NCBI GenBank assembly: GCA_024401275.1
Contig: JAKSLJ010000003.1
Span: 89,671-153,670 of the forward strand
DNA: 64,000 nucleotides
From: Bacteroidaceae bacterium
Lineage (GTDB): Bacteria; Bacteroidota; Bacteroidia; Bacteroidales; Bacteroidaceae
Direction of reading: 5' to 3'
Shown here: positions 34,287 to 44,695 of the stretch, in pieces
How positions within the stretch are numbered: the first letter of the stretch is position 1
Layout: each line of letters opens with the position of its first letter
Notes under the pieces: model-generated
The model's database searches: none
The model's input: the letters and a program-made list of their open reading frames with translations, nothing else
What the model was told of the DNA's origin: nothing
Program-made: the position numbers and the translations under genes

Positions 34287-35081
34287 TTACTGTGGTTCGC
34301 CGTCAGGATTTGACTGAACGCTCTTCTGCTGTTTCTCGCGAACGAGCTGTTCGATTTCGCTGTCAAGGTTTCGCTGAACTTCGTTCTGTACTTCCTCTTC
34401 AGTGTAAGTTACTGTGTTTTCGCTATTTGAAGAGCTCTGACCAGAGTTGCTGCGAGTCGTGTTGTTGTTATACAAATCTTCTTCCATATAATAATAAGGA
34501 GAAGGAATGTAGGTTACAGAGTCGCCGAGATCACGCTTTCCGTCGCCGACAAGCAGTACGAGTCGAGCTTCCACAGAAACCTTGTCGCCAGTTTTTGCGT
34601 TCTTGTTGTTTATCTTGATGCCATAAAGCCATTCCTTTTCACCGGCAATGTACTGAATGTCAATGCGCTTGAAGCCGGCAGCCTGGAGAATTGCCTTTGC
34701 TTCGCGAGCGCTACTATTGTCGATTACGTCAGGAAGAGTCTTGATGGCTGAGTGTCCTGCATTGATGACCACATATATGATGCGACCAGGCTTAACCACT
34801 CTTCCCGGAGACGGAATCTGCTCAAGCACGATGTCAGCAGGCAGGTTCTTGAGGTACAAAGTGTCCGAAACTTGAATGATAAGGCCTTGTTTCATCAATT
34901 CCTTCTTTGCGGCCTTGATGGTTTTCTTCTTGACATTTGGAACTTTTATCTTCTCACCATGGTGAGTATAAGGGTTGAGAGCAAAGAATGCTCCCGCAAT
35001 GATTGCTATAAGCAAAAGTATTGCAGCCAAGAAATTCATGGCTACCTTCTTGCTGAAAAAGTCTTTAAGAAATTCTTTCAT
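34287..35081 (-). CDS. PASTA-domain membrane protein
   Basis: 264 residues. A single membrane anchor (about 15-35, MNFLAAILLLIAIIAGAFFAL) is followed by a periplasmic part with two to three PASTA domains: KIKVPNVKKKTIKAAKKELMKQGL...IVLEQIPSPGRVVKPGRIIYVVIN, and TLPDVIDNSSAREAKAILQAAGF. The end is Ser/Asn-rich, then coiled and Glu/Gln-rich. PASTA domains bind peptidoglycan or muropeptides. No kinase domain is attached, unlike in Firmicutes. Two starts are possible: ATG at 35081, which a promoter at 35086-35116 would make leaderless, or ATG at 35039, preceded by AAGAAGG. Confidence 0.85.
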   Translation of the reverse strand: MKEFLKDFFSKKVAMNFLAAILLLIAIIAGAFFALNPYTHHGEKIKVPNVKKKTIKAAKKELMKQGLIIQVSDTLYLKNLPADIVLEQIPSPGRVVKPGRIIYVVINAGHSAIKTLPDVIDNSSAREAKAILQAAGFKRIDIQYIAGEKEWLYGIKINNKNAKTGDKVSVEARLVLLVGDGKRDLGDSVTYIPSPYYYMEEDLYNNNTTRSNSGQSSSNSENTVTYTEEEVQNEVQRNLDSEIEQLVREKQQKSVQSNPDGEPQ

Positions 35082-35085
35082 GCGG

Positions 35086-35116
35086 CAAAGTTATAAAAAA
35101 AACAGAAAGGAGCAAA
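35086..35116 (-). promoter_or_regulatory. Promoter of the PASTA-rluD-ddl operon, inside a terminator
   Basis: Minus strand TTTG (35116-35113), a 19-bp spacer, TAACTTTG (35093-35086). The -33 box is in the loop of the rpmH terminator. The -7 box ends 4 nt before the ATG at 35081. Confidence 0.7.
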
Positions 35117-35138
35117 GCATTTGCCTTACTTCTTTCTG
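35094..35138 (-). terminator. Terminator of rpmH
   Basis: Minus strand stem CAGAAAGAA (35138-35130) pairs with TCCTTTCTG (35111-35103) over an 18-nt loop, followed by eight T (35102-35095). Confidence 0.7.
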
Positions 35139-35201
35139 ATTTGAGCGTTTTTCTTGCTAAGAATACGCTAATTCCGTGCAAAAATGTCTTGAAATCACGA
35201 T

Positions 35202-35357
35202 TTACTTTCCATGATGTTCGTCGGAAACAGTGAGCTTCTTGCGACCCTTTGCGCGACGAGAAGCGAGGACGCGACGGCCGTTCTTTGTAGCCATACGCTC
35301 ACGGAAACCGTGCTTGTTTACTCGTCTTCTGTTGTGAGGTTGAAATGTTCTTTTCAT
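35202..35357 (-). CDS. rpmH: Large ribosomal subunit protein bL34
   Basis: 51 residues: [51 protein letters not shown]. The start and the basic core match bL34; the C-terminal SDEHHGK extension is common in Bacteroidales. Part of the 50S subunit. It is normally near rnpA and dnaA in many bacteria, but here it stands alone next to efp. Confidence 0.96.
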   Translation of the reverse strand: MKRTFQPHNRRRVNKHGFRERMATKNGRRVLASRRAKGRKKLTVSDEHHGK

Positions 35358-35404
35358 AATCGATTATGTTTTTATTTTTTTATCTTTTAACCACTTTTGG
35401 GCTG

Positions 35405-35435
35405 CAAAATTACATAAATCTTTTGAAATGAGCAA
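35405..35435 (-). promoter_or_regulatory. Promoter of rpmH
   Basis: Minus strand TTG (35435-35433), a 20-bp spacer, TAATTTTG (35412-35405). It is divergent from the efp promoter. Confidence 0.6.
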
Positions 35436-35475
35436 GAAAAACTAAAAAAAATGCAACTTTTTTGATAAAAAGTAG

Positions 35476-35483
35476 TAACTTTG
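35476..35483 (+). promoter_or_regulatory. -7 element of efp
   Basis: TAACTTTG, 40 bp before the efp ATG. A TTTG is present upstream but at only 11 bp, so the -33 part is not supported. Confidence 0.5.
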
Positions 35484-35523
35484 CAGCCGAAAACAGAAAA
35501 CATAAATCTAAAATAATAAGAAA

Positions 35524-36090
35524 ATGATTCAATCACAAGACATTAAGAAGGGTACTTGTATCCGTATGGATGGTGGCATCTGGAGATGCATCGAATTCCA
35601 GCACCGTAAGCCAGGTAAGGGCAACACTGTAATGAACACAAAGCTTAAGAACGTAGCTGACGGTCGCGTTCTTGACCGTACTTTCCAGGTTGGTTTCAAG
35701 CTTGAGGATGTTGCTATCGAGCACCGTGACTATCAGTTCCTCTATCCAGAGGGCGATCAGCTCATCTTCATGAGCATGGAAACATTCGAGCAGATTCCTA
35801 TCGCTAAGGACAACATCGTAGGCGTTGACTTCATGAAGGAGTCAGACATCGTGACTGTTGTTTCTGATACAACTGACGGTACAGTTCTCTACGCTGAAAT
35901 GCCTGTTAAGACAAACCTCCGCATCACTCACAGCGAGCCAGGTATCAAGGGCGATACTGCTACAAACGCAACAAAGCCTGCAACTCTCGAGACTGGTGTT
36001 GAAATCCGCGTTCCTCTCTTCATCGACGAAGGTGAACTCGTACAGGTTGATACTCGCGACGGTAGCTACCTCGGTCGTGTAAAGGAGTAA
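35524..36090 (+). CDS. efp: Elongation factor P
   Basis: 188 residues, the family length, three beta-barrel domains. The conserved loop is in EFQHRKPGKGNTVMNTKLKN, with Lys33 (GKGN) at the position modified by lysylation or other groups in other phyla. The end, IDEGELVQVDTRDGSYLGRVKE, is the typical C-terminus. It helps ribosomes through polyproline. Confidence 0.96.
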   Translation: MIQSQDIKKGTCIRMDGGIWRCIEFQHRKPGKGNTVMNTKLKNVADGRVLDRTFQVGFKLEDVAIEHRDYQFLYPEGDQLIFMSMETFEQIPIAKDNIVGVDFMKESDIVTVVSDTTDGTVLYAEMPVKTNLRITHSEPGIKGDTATNATKPATLETGVEIRVPLFIDEGELVQVDTRDGSYLGRVKE

Positions 36091-36139
36091 TTTATTGTTC
36101 GCATATGCGTGCGAGGCTAATGCCTTTTAGACCATAATA

Positions 36140-37192
36140 ATGGCAGTTAAATATTCAATAATCGTTCCGGTTTATAACAGGCCGGATGAAGTGAACGAAC
36201 TCCTTGAAAGTTTGATGACTCAGACTTTCAAGGGGTTTGATGTTATAATCGTAGAAGACGGATCGGCTGTACCGTGCAAGGAAGTGTGCGACAAATATGC
36301 CGACCTGCTTCCTATACATTATTATAATAAGGAGAACAGCGGACCAGGGCAGTCGCGCAATTATGGCGCGGAACGTGCTGATGGTGAGTATCTTCTGATA
36401 CTTGATTCCGATGTGGTCTTGCCTTCAACTTATTTGGAAGAGATAGAAAAAGAATTACAGCGAGAGCCGGCAGACGCTTTCGGCGGACCTGATCGTGCGC
36501 ATGATTCGTTTACTGATACGCAGAAGGCTATCAGCTATTCGATGACTTCGTTCTTTACGACAGGCGGCATTCGCGGTGGAAAGAAGAAGATGGATAAGTT
36601 CTATCCTCGTTCGTTCAACATGGGCATTCGCAAGGATGTCTATCACAATCTTGGCGGATTCTCAAAGATGCGTTTCGGAGAAGACATCGACTTTTCCATT
36701 CGCATATTCAAGGCAGGCTGCAAGTGCCGTCTTTTCCCTGAGGCTTGGGTGTGGCATAAGCGCCGCACGGACTTCAGGAAGTTCTTCCGTCAAGTTTACA
36801 ACAGCGGCATAGCCCGTATCAATCTGTACAAGAAATATCCCGAATCGCTGAAGCTTGTGCATCTCTTGCCAACCGTGTTTACCGTGGGAGTCTGTGGCTT
36901 GGTGCTCATCTCTGCTTTCGGAAGAATCATGATGGAATATGGCGACAAGGCAGACTTCCATAATTGGTACCTTGTTTGCGCCATTCCTTGGTTGCCTATT
37001 TTGCTCTATTGCCTGTTGCTTTTCGTTGATTCTTCGGTTTTCAACAAGAGCGCAAAGATAGGTTTCCTGAGCATCGGAGCCGCTTTTGTACAGCTTTTCG
37101 GCTATGGCACAGGCTTTATCGCCTCATGGTGGCAACGCTGTGTGATGAAAAAAGGCGAGTTCCAAGCCTTTGAAAAGACTTTCTATAAATAA
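36140..37192 (+). CDS. Family 2 glycosyltransferase with C-terminal membrane segments
   Basis: 350 residues. GT-A fold with VKYSIIVPVYNRPDEVNELLESL, VIIVEDGS (about 36), LILDSDVVLPS (DxD, about 96) and FGEDIDFSIRIFKAG (about 175). Two to three hydrophobic segments (about 245-330) anchor it to the inner membrane. It adds a sugar to a lipid or surface-glycan precursor; donor and acceptor cannot be read. It stands between efp and kdsD. Confidence 0.85.
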   Translation: MAVKYSIIVPVYNRPDEVNELLESLMTQTFKGFDVIIVEDGSAVPCKEVCDKYADLLPIHYYNKENSGPGQSRNYGAERADGEYLLILDSDVVLPSTYLEEIEKELQREPADAFGGPDRAHDSFTDTQKAISYSMTSFFTTGGIRGGKKKMDKFYPRSFNMGIRKDVYHNLGGFSKMRFGEDIDFSIRIFKAGCKCRLFPEAWVWHKRRTDFRKFFRQVYNSGIARINLYKKYPESLKLVHLLPTVFTVGVCGLVLISAFGRIMMEYGDKADFHNWYLVCAIPWLPILLYCLLLFVDSSVFNKSAKIGFLSIGAAFVQLFGYGTGFIASWWQRCVMKKGEFQAFEKTFYK

Positions 37193-37265
37193 GCTTATAA
37201 TGAAAAGTGGAGATAAAGTGGAGCGAAGCGATAACTCCCCTTTAACTCCTGAATATACATGAGAT

Positions 37266-38213
37266 ATGTTACCAACCCGACACTACGCAGAAAAATGTTT
37301 GCGCGATGAGGCTCAGGCTATACTGAACCTTATTCCGCTTCTCGACGATAACTTTGACCGTGCTATAAACCTTATATACAATAGCAAGGGCAGGTTTATC
37401 ATTACTGGTGTCGGAAAGTCTGGCCATATCGGAGCAAAGATAGCGGCTACACTTGCCAGCACCGGCACACCTTCGTTCTTCGTCAATCCGCTTGACGCTT
37501 TCCATGGCGACCTCGGAATGTTCACTTCCGATGATGTCGTAATGGCTATTTCCAAGAGCGGTTATACCGACGAACTGCTCCGTTTCATCCCACTTCTTCA
37601 GGACAGAAAGATTCCTGTAATTGGCATGACAGGCGATCCGGAGTCGCTTCTCGCAAAGCATTGTGCTTGCCATCTGAATGTCTATGTTGAGCGCGAAGCT
37701 TGTCCGCTTAACCTTGCTCCAACATCTTCCACTACAGCAGCTCTTGCCATGGGCGACGCCATTGCCTGCGCATTGATGGAGGTGCGAAAGTTCAAGGCAG
37801 AAGACTTTGCCCTTTTCCATCCGGGAGGCTCTCTCGGAAAGAGACTTTTGATGAAAGTAAGGGATGTCATGTCCAGTGATCCGCTGCCTATTGTTGCGCC
37901 GGATACGATGCTCTCCGATGCCATTCTCGTCATGACTGCGGGCAAGAAAGGTATGGTTGTGGCCGTTGATAATGAGAAGGTTGTGGGTATAATTACCGAT
38001 GGCGACCTTCGCCGTACAATTCAGAAGTACAAGAAGGACTTCTTCGACCTTAAGGTTGCTGATGTCATGATTCGCACTCCTAAGACTATTCATGAGAATG
38101 TAGGTCTTGCTCGTGCTACGGATATCATGCTTACAAACAGCATTCACTCCCTCATTGTCCTTGACGATAATGAGCATTTTGTGGGTATTGTTGACTATTT
38201 CTCTTGCATGTAA
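37266..38213 (+). CDS. kdsD: D-arabinose-5-phosphate isomerase, KdsD/KpsF type
   Basis: 315 residues. SIS domain with ITGVGKSGHIGAKIAATLASTGTPSFFVN...HGDLGM and TDELLRFIPLL, then two CBS domains (about 205-315, VMSSDPLPIVAPDTML and VMIRTPKTIHENVG). It makes arabinose 5-phosphate, the first step to KDO of lipopolysaccharide. Length matches the family (about 320). Confidence 0.92.
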   Translation: MLPTRHYAEKCLRDEAQAILNLIPLLDDNFDRAINLIYNSKGRFIITGVGKSGHIGAKIAATLASTGTPSFFVNPLDAFHGDLGMFTSDDVVMAISKSGYTDELLRFIPLLQDRKIPVIGMTGDPESLLAKHCACHLNVYVEREACPLNLAPTSSTTAALAMGDAIACALMEVRKFKAEDFALFHPGGSLGKRLLMKVRDVMSSDPLPIVAPDTMLSDAILVMTAGKKGMVVAVDNEKVVGIITDGDLRRTIQKYKKDFFDLKVADVMIRTPKTIHENVGLARATDIMLTNSIHSLIVLDDNEHFVGIVDYFSCM

Positions 38214-38289
38214 GAGTTAAAATTCTTGAAAAAGATTTTGTTTTAGGCCGAAAACTGCTGGTTTTTTTCTCAATTACAAAGGTTTTTTG

Positions 38290-38297
38290 TAATTTTG
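38290..38297 (+). promoter_or_regulatory. -7 element of guaB
   Basis: TAATTTTG, 31 bp before guaB, with a T-rich stretch at the -33 position (38261-38269). Confidence 0.55.
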
Positions 38298-38312
38298 CGC
38301 CCAAATATATAA

Positions 38313-39809
<1,497 letters not shown>

Positions 39810-39812
39810 TTT

Positions 39813-39848
39813 AGCCCCACTCCAACCCTCCCCCTTATGGGAGGGAGT
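39813..39848. repeat. Dispersed repeat B, copy 1 (GC-rich palindrome)
   Basis: GCCCCACTCCAACCCTCCCC followed by CTTATGGGAGGG. The reverse complement of a close relative is at 56571-56611. It is followed by another hairpin, CCCAGCGGTTCTCCGCTGGG (39867-39886). Confidence 0.65.
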
Positions 39849-39899
39849 CTTAAAAAGTCAATGTGCCCAGCGGTTCTCCGCTGGGTCTCAATTAAAAAT

Positions 39900-41318
39900 A
39901 TGAAAAAAGCAATTCTCTCTCTCATTTTCACCCTTGGCGCTGTTTGCGGTTTTGCGCAGTCAGATCCAGTCGTTATGACTATCAACGGCAAGCCTATCAC
40001 GCGCTCAGAGTTTGAATACAGCTACCGTAAGAACAATTCAGAAGGCGTCATTGACAAGAAAAATGTCAAGGAATACGTTGACCTTTTCGTCAACTACAAG
40101 CTTAAGGTAGAGGCAGCGTATGATGCAAAACTCGACACCATGACTTCCTTCAAGGAAGAGTTTGCTGACTATCGCAACCAGCTTGTACTTCCAACAATGA
40201 TTACTGAAGACGATGTGGAAAAAGAAGCGCAGGAAATCTATCGTAATACGGCAGAACGAATTGGTCCTGACGGACTTATAAAGTGCTCTCACATCCTTCT
40301 TATGGTCGATGCCGATGCCGACGCAGTGCAGAAGGCAGCTGTGAAGAACCGCATCGACTCCATCTACAATGCCGTTAAAAAGAATGGTGCTGATTTCGAT
40401 AAGCTCGCAAGGAGACTTTCTCAGGATCCGGGGTCTGCAAAGAATGGCGGTAAGATGGACCAGTGGGTTCAGCACGGTTCTTTCGTGCAGCCTTTCGACC
40501 AGGCAGCCTTCAAGCTCCAGAAGGGCGAAATCTCAGAGCCTGTAGAGACAAACTTCGGTTGGCACATCATCAGAATGGACGACCGCAAGCAGTTTGATCC
40601 GTATGACAGCCTCCGTACAGACATCTATCGCTTCATCGAGGCTCGCCAGCTTCGCGACCAGATAGCAAAGAAGACCGTGGAGGAACGCGCTCAGGCTCAG
40701 GGAGTTGACCTTAACACCCTCACTGCGCAGCAGGCATTGGAACTATCAAAGAACAGCCTCGATACCAAGTATCTTCTCATGGAGTATCACGATGGTCTTC
40801 TCCTTTACGAAATCTCTACTCGTGAGGTTTGGGGCAAGGCCGACAAGGACGAAAAGGCACTTGAGCAGTACTTCAACAAGAACAAGAGTAAGTATAAGTG
40901 GGACGAGCCACGCTACAAGGGTATCGCATATCATACAATGAAGAAGTCTGATGTAAAGGCAGTCCAGAAGACTATCAAGAAGCTCGACTTCAACCTTTGG
41001 GCAGAAAAACTCAAGCAGACCTTCAATTCTGATTCTGTTATCCGCGTGCGTGCGGAGAAGGGCATCTTCAAGCAGGGCGACAACGCGCTTGTTGACTCTC
41101 TTGTCTTCAATAGCGGCAAGCCTGCCAAGAATGTCAAGGGCTATCCTTACAAGGGAGTCTTCGGAAAGGTTCTCAAGAAGCCAGAAAACTATGAGGACAT
41201 CAAGGCGCAGGTCATTTCCGACTATCAGGAGTTCCTTGAAAAGGAATGGGTGGCAGCCCTTCGCAAGAAATATGCTGTAAAGGTTTACCAGGAAGAAATT
41301 GATAAGATAAAGGATTAA
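39900..41318 (+). CDS. Periplasmic peptidyl-prolyl isomerase, SurA-like (first copy)
   Basis: 472 residues from the ATG at 39900. A frame from 39837 is rejected because MKKAILSLIFTLGAVCGFAQ is a clean signal peptide and the extra codons lie in repeat B. Residues 130-240 are a parvulin-type rotamase with IKCSHILLMV, ARRLSQDPGSAKNGGKMDQW, FVQPFDQAAFKLQKGEISEPVETNFGWHIIRM. N- and C-terminal helices act as the chaperone part. It assists outer-membrane protein folding. The next gene is a paralogue, and start and stop overlap by 1 base. Confidence 0.88.
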   Translation: MKKAILSLIFTLGAVCGFAQSDPVVMTINGKPITRSEFEYSYRKNNSEGVIDKKNVKEYVDLFVNYKLKVEAAYDAKLDTMTSFKEEFADYRNQLVLPTMITEDDVEKEAQEIYRNTAERIGPDGLIKCSHILLMVDADADAVQKAAVKNRIDSIYNAVKKNGADFDKLARRLSQDPGSAKNGGKMDQWVQHGSFVQPFDQAAFKLQKGEISEPVETNFGWHIIRMDDRKQFDPYDSLRTDIYRFIEARQLRDQIAKKTVEERAQAQGVDLNTLTAQQALELSKNSLDTKYLLMEYHDGLLLYEISTREVWGKADKDEKALEQYFNKNKSKYKWDEPRYKGIAYHTMKKSDVKAVQKTIKKLDFNLWAEKLKQTFNSDSVIRVRAEKGIFKQGDNALVDSLVFNSGKPAKNVKGYPYKGVFGKVLKKPENYEDIKAQVISDYQEFLEKEWVAALRKKYAVKVYQEEIDKIKD

Positions 41319-42763
41319 TGAGAAAGGTACTTTTAATATTACCCGTCTTTGCTCTCGTTCTTTGCTCTTTTGCGCAGAATGACAATAAGGCTGTGCGTAT
41401 GGCAACAGGCGCGCCGGAAGATTCCACCATGCTGAAGATGCCTCGTAGCATCGACGATAATATCGTTGCGCAAAGCGTCGTCGACGAGGTTATCTGGGTG
41501 GTAGGAGACGAGGCTATCCTTAAGTCCGATGTGGAAGCCATTCGTGCTCAGGCTGAGGTGGAAGGCTATCAGTGGGAAGGAAACCCTGACTTCCGTATTC
41601 CAGAGCAGATTGCTATCCAGAAGCTCTTTCTCACTCAGGCAGCCATCGACTCCATAGATGTTACCGAAGCAGAGATTGCACGCGGTGTCGATCAGCAGAT
41701 AAACTACTGGATCCAGATGGTGGGCAGTCAGGAGAAACTTGAGGAATACAAGGGACAGACCATCGCGCAGATTCGTGCTGCCATGCACGACGACTTCAAG
41801 AACAAGCAGCTTGAAGAGCGTGAGCGCGAGGAACTCGTGAAGGACATCAAGGTTACTCCAGCCGATGTGCGCAAGTATTTTGAAAAGATAACCAACCAAG
41901 ATAGCATTCCTGATGTTCCTACAACGGTGGAAGTGCAGATCATTACCCGTCAGCCTCGTATTAAAGCAGAGGAAATAACCCGCGTCAAGGATAAGCTTCG
42001 CGAATATACTGACCGCGTAACCAACGGCGAGACATCGTTTGCCGTTCTTGCTCGTCTCTATTCCGAAGACCCTGGTACAGCGCGTAATGGCGGTGAGCTC
42101 GACTATACCGGCCGTGGCGTTCTCGACCCAGCCTTTGCCAATGTGGCCTTCAACCTCTCCGATCCGAAGAAGATTTCCAAGATTGTAGAGTCGGAGTTCG
42201 GCTATCATATCATTCAGCTCATCGACAAGCGTGGCGATAAGGTAAAGTGTCGCCATATCCTTCTCAAGCCGAAGGTAGAGCCTATTGCCATTGACTCCGC
42301 AAAGATTGTGCTCGACTCCATCGCCGTTGATCTGCGTGCCGGCAAGTTCACTTTTGACGAGGCTGCAACCTATGTCTCTGACGATAAGGACACACGAGGC
42401 GCCTACGGACTGATGTCACTCCAGACCATGGACGGTCGCACAAGCCGTTTCCGCATGCAAGACCTGCCTACGGAAGTTGCCGTAGCCGTTGAGAAGCTTC
42501 AGGTTGGCGAAATCTCTCCTGCCTTCACTATGATAAACGCTCGCGGCAAGCAGGTTGTCGCCATTGTCAAGCTTAAGAGCCGCACTCCTGCGCATAAGGC
42601 AACCATTCGCGAAGACTATCAGGTTCTTCAGGAAGTTGTGCTCAACCATGAGAAGCAGAAGTTTCTTGACAATTGGATAAAGGAAAAGATAAAGTCCACC
42701 TATGTTCGTCTTAACGACCGCTATAAGAAAGGCGACTATAAGTACGAAGGATGGGTGCGATAA
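41318..42763 (+). CDS. Periplasmic peptidyl-prolyl isomerase, SurA-like (second copy)
   Basis: 481 residues with signal peptide MRKVLLILPVFALVLCSFAQ. The N-terminal SurA-like helical domain (about 45-170: VDEVIWVVGDEAILKSDVEA) is clearer than in the first copy. A parvulin domain at about 205-310 (FAVLARLYSEDPGTARNGGELDYTGRGVLDPAFANVAF) is followed by a second degenerate one. ATG overlaps the previous TAA (TAATG). Confidence 0.88.
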   Translation: MRKVLLILPVFALVLCSFAQNDNKAVRMATGAPEDSTMLKMPRSIDDNIVAQSVVDEVIWVVGDEAILKSDVEAIRAQAEVEGYQWEGNPDFRIPEQIAIQKLFLTQAAIDSIDVTEAEIARGVDQQINYWIQMVGSQEKLEEYKGQTIAQIRAAMHDDFKNKQLEEREREELVKDIKVTPADVRKYFEKITNQDSIPDVPTTVEVQIITRQPRIKAEEITRVKDKLREYTDRVTNGETSFAVLARLYSEDPGTARNGGELDYTGRGVLDPAFANVAFNLSDPKKISKIVESEFGYHIIQLIDKRGDKVKCRHILLKPKVEPIAIDSAKIVLDSIAVDLRAGKFTFDEAATYVSDDKDTRGAYGLMSLQTMDGRTSRFRMQDLPTEVAVAVEKLQVGEISPAFTMINARGKQVVAIVKLKSRTPAHKATIREDYQVLQEVVLNHEKQKFLDNWIKEKIKSTYVRLNDRYKKGDYKYEGWVR

Positions 42764-43464
42764 ACAGAATACTCGACTTTTTTTTCCCCCGTATATGTCC
42801 TATATGCGGGGGAAGATTGTCTTTGTCCGAAGAGGAACTTTGTCTCAACTGCCTTCTTGACCTTCCGCGAACAGCCTATATCCAGCGCCCAAGCGATAAT
42901 TACCTTGTGGGACTGTTTCTCCTTCAGGTCAATGTCATCAAGGCAGTGGCGTTCATGAGATACCAGCCCGATCTTCCAGGCTCCGGACTACTGAAGAAAA
43001 TAAAGTATAGAGGCGGCAAGTCCTTGGCTGTTCACATGGGCAGAGTGCTTGCGGAGGAATTCCTTGCAGCTTCGCCAGGGTTCTTTGGCGGTGTGGATGT
43101 CATCGTTCCCATGCCGTTGACGAGAGGCCGTTTGCGCCATCGTGGCTACAACCAATCGACGATGATTGCGAGGGGCGTTAGTGCCGTGACGAATATTCCG
43201 ATTGACGAGACAGCTGTTCAGCGAGTCTCCTTCCATGTTTCCCAGACACAGCTTTCCAAGTTTGAAAGACAAGAGAATGTGCGTGAAGCTTTCAGGTGCA
43301 CTCGCCCCGAGAGGCTCCGTGGCAAGCATATCCTGCTTATAGACGATGTCATAACCACAGGCTCTACACTCCAGGCTCTCGCCAAGAGCATAGAGTTGTG
43401 TGCCGAAGATGTCTCGTTCACGATAGTTACACTCGCCGCAACGGGCGAGACAAGGCATATATAA
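42751..43464 (+). CDS. ComF-family phosphoribosyltransferase-like protein
   Basis: 237 residues. An N-terminal zinc ribbon with CPICGG (17-20) and CLNC (about 31-34) is followed by a PRTase domain with motif HILLIDDVITTGSTL (about 190-205). ComF is needed for DNA uptake in other phyla; the Bacteroidota members have no proven role. Overlaps the preceding isomerase by 13 bp, and its first codon is chosen because the ribbon begins immediately after it. Confidence 0.85.
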   Translation: MGAINRILDFFFPRICPICGGRLSLSEEELCLNCLLDLPRTAYIQRPSDNYLVGLFLLQVNVIKAVAFMRYQPDLPGSGLLKKIKYRGGKSLAVHMGRVLAEEFLAASPGFFGGVDVIVPMPLTRGRLRHRGYNQSTMIARGVSAVTNIPIDETAVQRVSFHVSQTQLSKFERQENVREAFRCTRPERLRGKHILLIDDVITTGSTLQALAKSIELCAEDVSFTIVTLAATGETRHI

Positions 43465-43507
43465 TTAATCCACGATTAGCCCGAATAACATAAGCTAAAT
43501 TAGTTTT

Positions 43508-44665
43508 ATGAATGAACCACTATCCCTACATCTGATAGCCAATTGTGTGGCAGGATTCTCGTTTCTCACCTCAGCCGGCTTTATGGCTTTGGTGCGCGTG
43601 CCGTTTGTTCCTATGCTGGAGCATCTGCGCAAATGCAAACGATATATGAGCCTGGTGTTTCTCGTTGTAGGACTATCGTGCGGAAAGAACATCTTTCTGC
43701 CAACGGCTCCGCAGGATGAGATTATCGTCACAAGCACGCTGATCAGTGCTGGCATACAGGCTTTGCTCTTTGCATGTACGGGAGTGACATTCGTTAATCC
43801 GTCGTGGATGAAGCGCAAATGGGTGTGTGGAAGAACAGTCGTTGTGCTTGCCTACGCTCTCTTTCTGATTTATGGTTTGCTGATGCAAAGGTCTGCATTC
43901 TGGACGTTTGCGACAATAGCAAGCCTCGTGTATTTCGCCTTGATAGCGGAATATCAGTTCATATTCTATCGGGAATACAATCGCTGCGTGAAGCAGACAG
44001 ATGATGTGACTGACGAATACAGCGAAAGCCGCTACGCCTGGATAAAGCATTTCTTCATGACAGTCTCTGCTTTAGGCGTAACGGCTGGTATCGCTCCGTT
44101 CCTGCCAGTGACGGTTTACGATATTTGGATGATTGTTGCTGCGTGTGTTTATGTGTATGTGGTAATAAGTTTCGTGAACTATTGCGGCAGCACATCGCTG
44201 CTGGTTAACAAAGTGTTCGAAGCAGAATCTTTGGTCACACACGAGCCGGCAGACAATGAAAGCAAACAGGAAACAAATACCGTTCACCCGGAAGCACCAA
44301 AGACTGAGGTTGCAGAAATCATGGACTTCGGCAACCTTGAAACTGCCTTGGAATACTGGGTGGCAAAGCGTGGCTTCGTCAAGAACGACCTTGTATCCAC
44401 AAGCTTTGCGCAATCACTCGGGGTGAACCTTGCTACCTTCCGTGCTTATTTCAGTCAGAAATACAAGATGGACTTCCGTCAGTGGCGCACGAAGCTTCGC
44501 ATAGATTACGCTTGCGAAATACTACGCGACAATCCCGACCTGTCATACGACATCATTGCCGAGATGGTAGGCATAGGAGACCGCTCCAACTTCTTGCGAA
44601 CCTTCAAGAAAATCACTGGCAAGACACCACGAGAGTACGCCCAAAGCACAGACACAGAGGATTAG
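43508..44665 (+). CDS. Membrane-anchored AraC-family transcriptional regulator
   Basis: 385 residues. About seven membrane segments occupy residues 8-230, followed by a charged linker (245-275) and a C-terminal HTH_18 AraC domain (about 280-380) with FAQSLGVNLATFRAYFSQKYKMDFRQWRTKLRIDYA and YDIIAEMVGIGDRSNFLRTFKKITGKTPREY. A signal sensed in the membrane probably controls nearby genes. The targets are unknown; the secreted cluster immediately downstream on the other strand is a candidate. Confidence 0.83.
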   Translation: MNEPLSLHLIANCVAGFSFLTSAGFMALVRVPFVPMLEHLRKCKRYMSLVFLVVGLSCGKNIFLPTAPQDEIIVTSTLISAGIQALLFACTGVTFVNPSWMKRKWVCGRTVVVLAYALFLIYGLLMQRSAFWTFATIASLVYFALIAEYQFIFYREYNRCVKQTDDVTDEYSESRYAWIKHFFMTVSALGVTAGIAPFLPVTVYDIWMIVAACVYVYVVISFVNYCGSTSLLVNKVFEAESLVTHEPADNESKQETNTVHPEAPKTEVAEIMDFGNLETALEYWVAKRGFVKNDLVSTSFAQSLGVNLATFRAYFSQKYKMDFRQWRTKLRIDYACEILRDNPDLSYDIIAEMVGIGDRSNFLRTFKKITGKTPREYAQSTDTED

Positions 44666-44695
44666 ACGGCATCCCCCTAATCAAGTGTAAATGAC

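Noticed and set aside
37269-38177. 302-codon minus-strand open frame inside kdsD
   Set aside because: The plus strand has intact SIS and CBS domains; no start signal or domain on the other strand.
41339-42256. 305-codon minus-strand open frame inside the second SurA-like gene
   Set aside because: Antisense shadow; the plus-strand gene has signal peptide and parvulin motifs.
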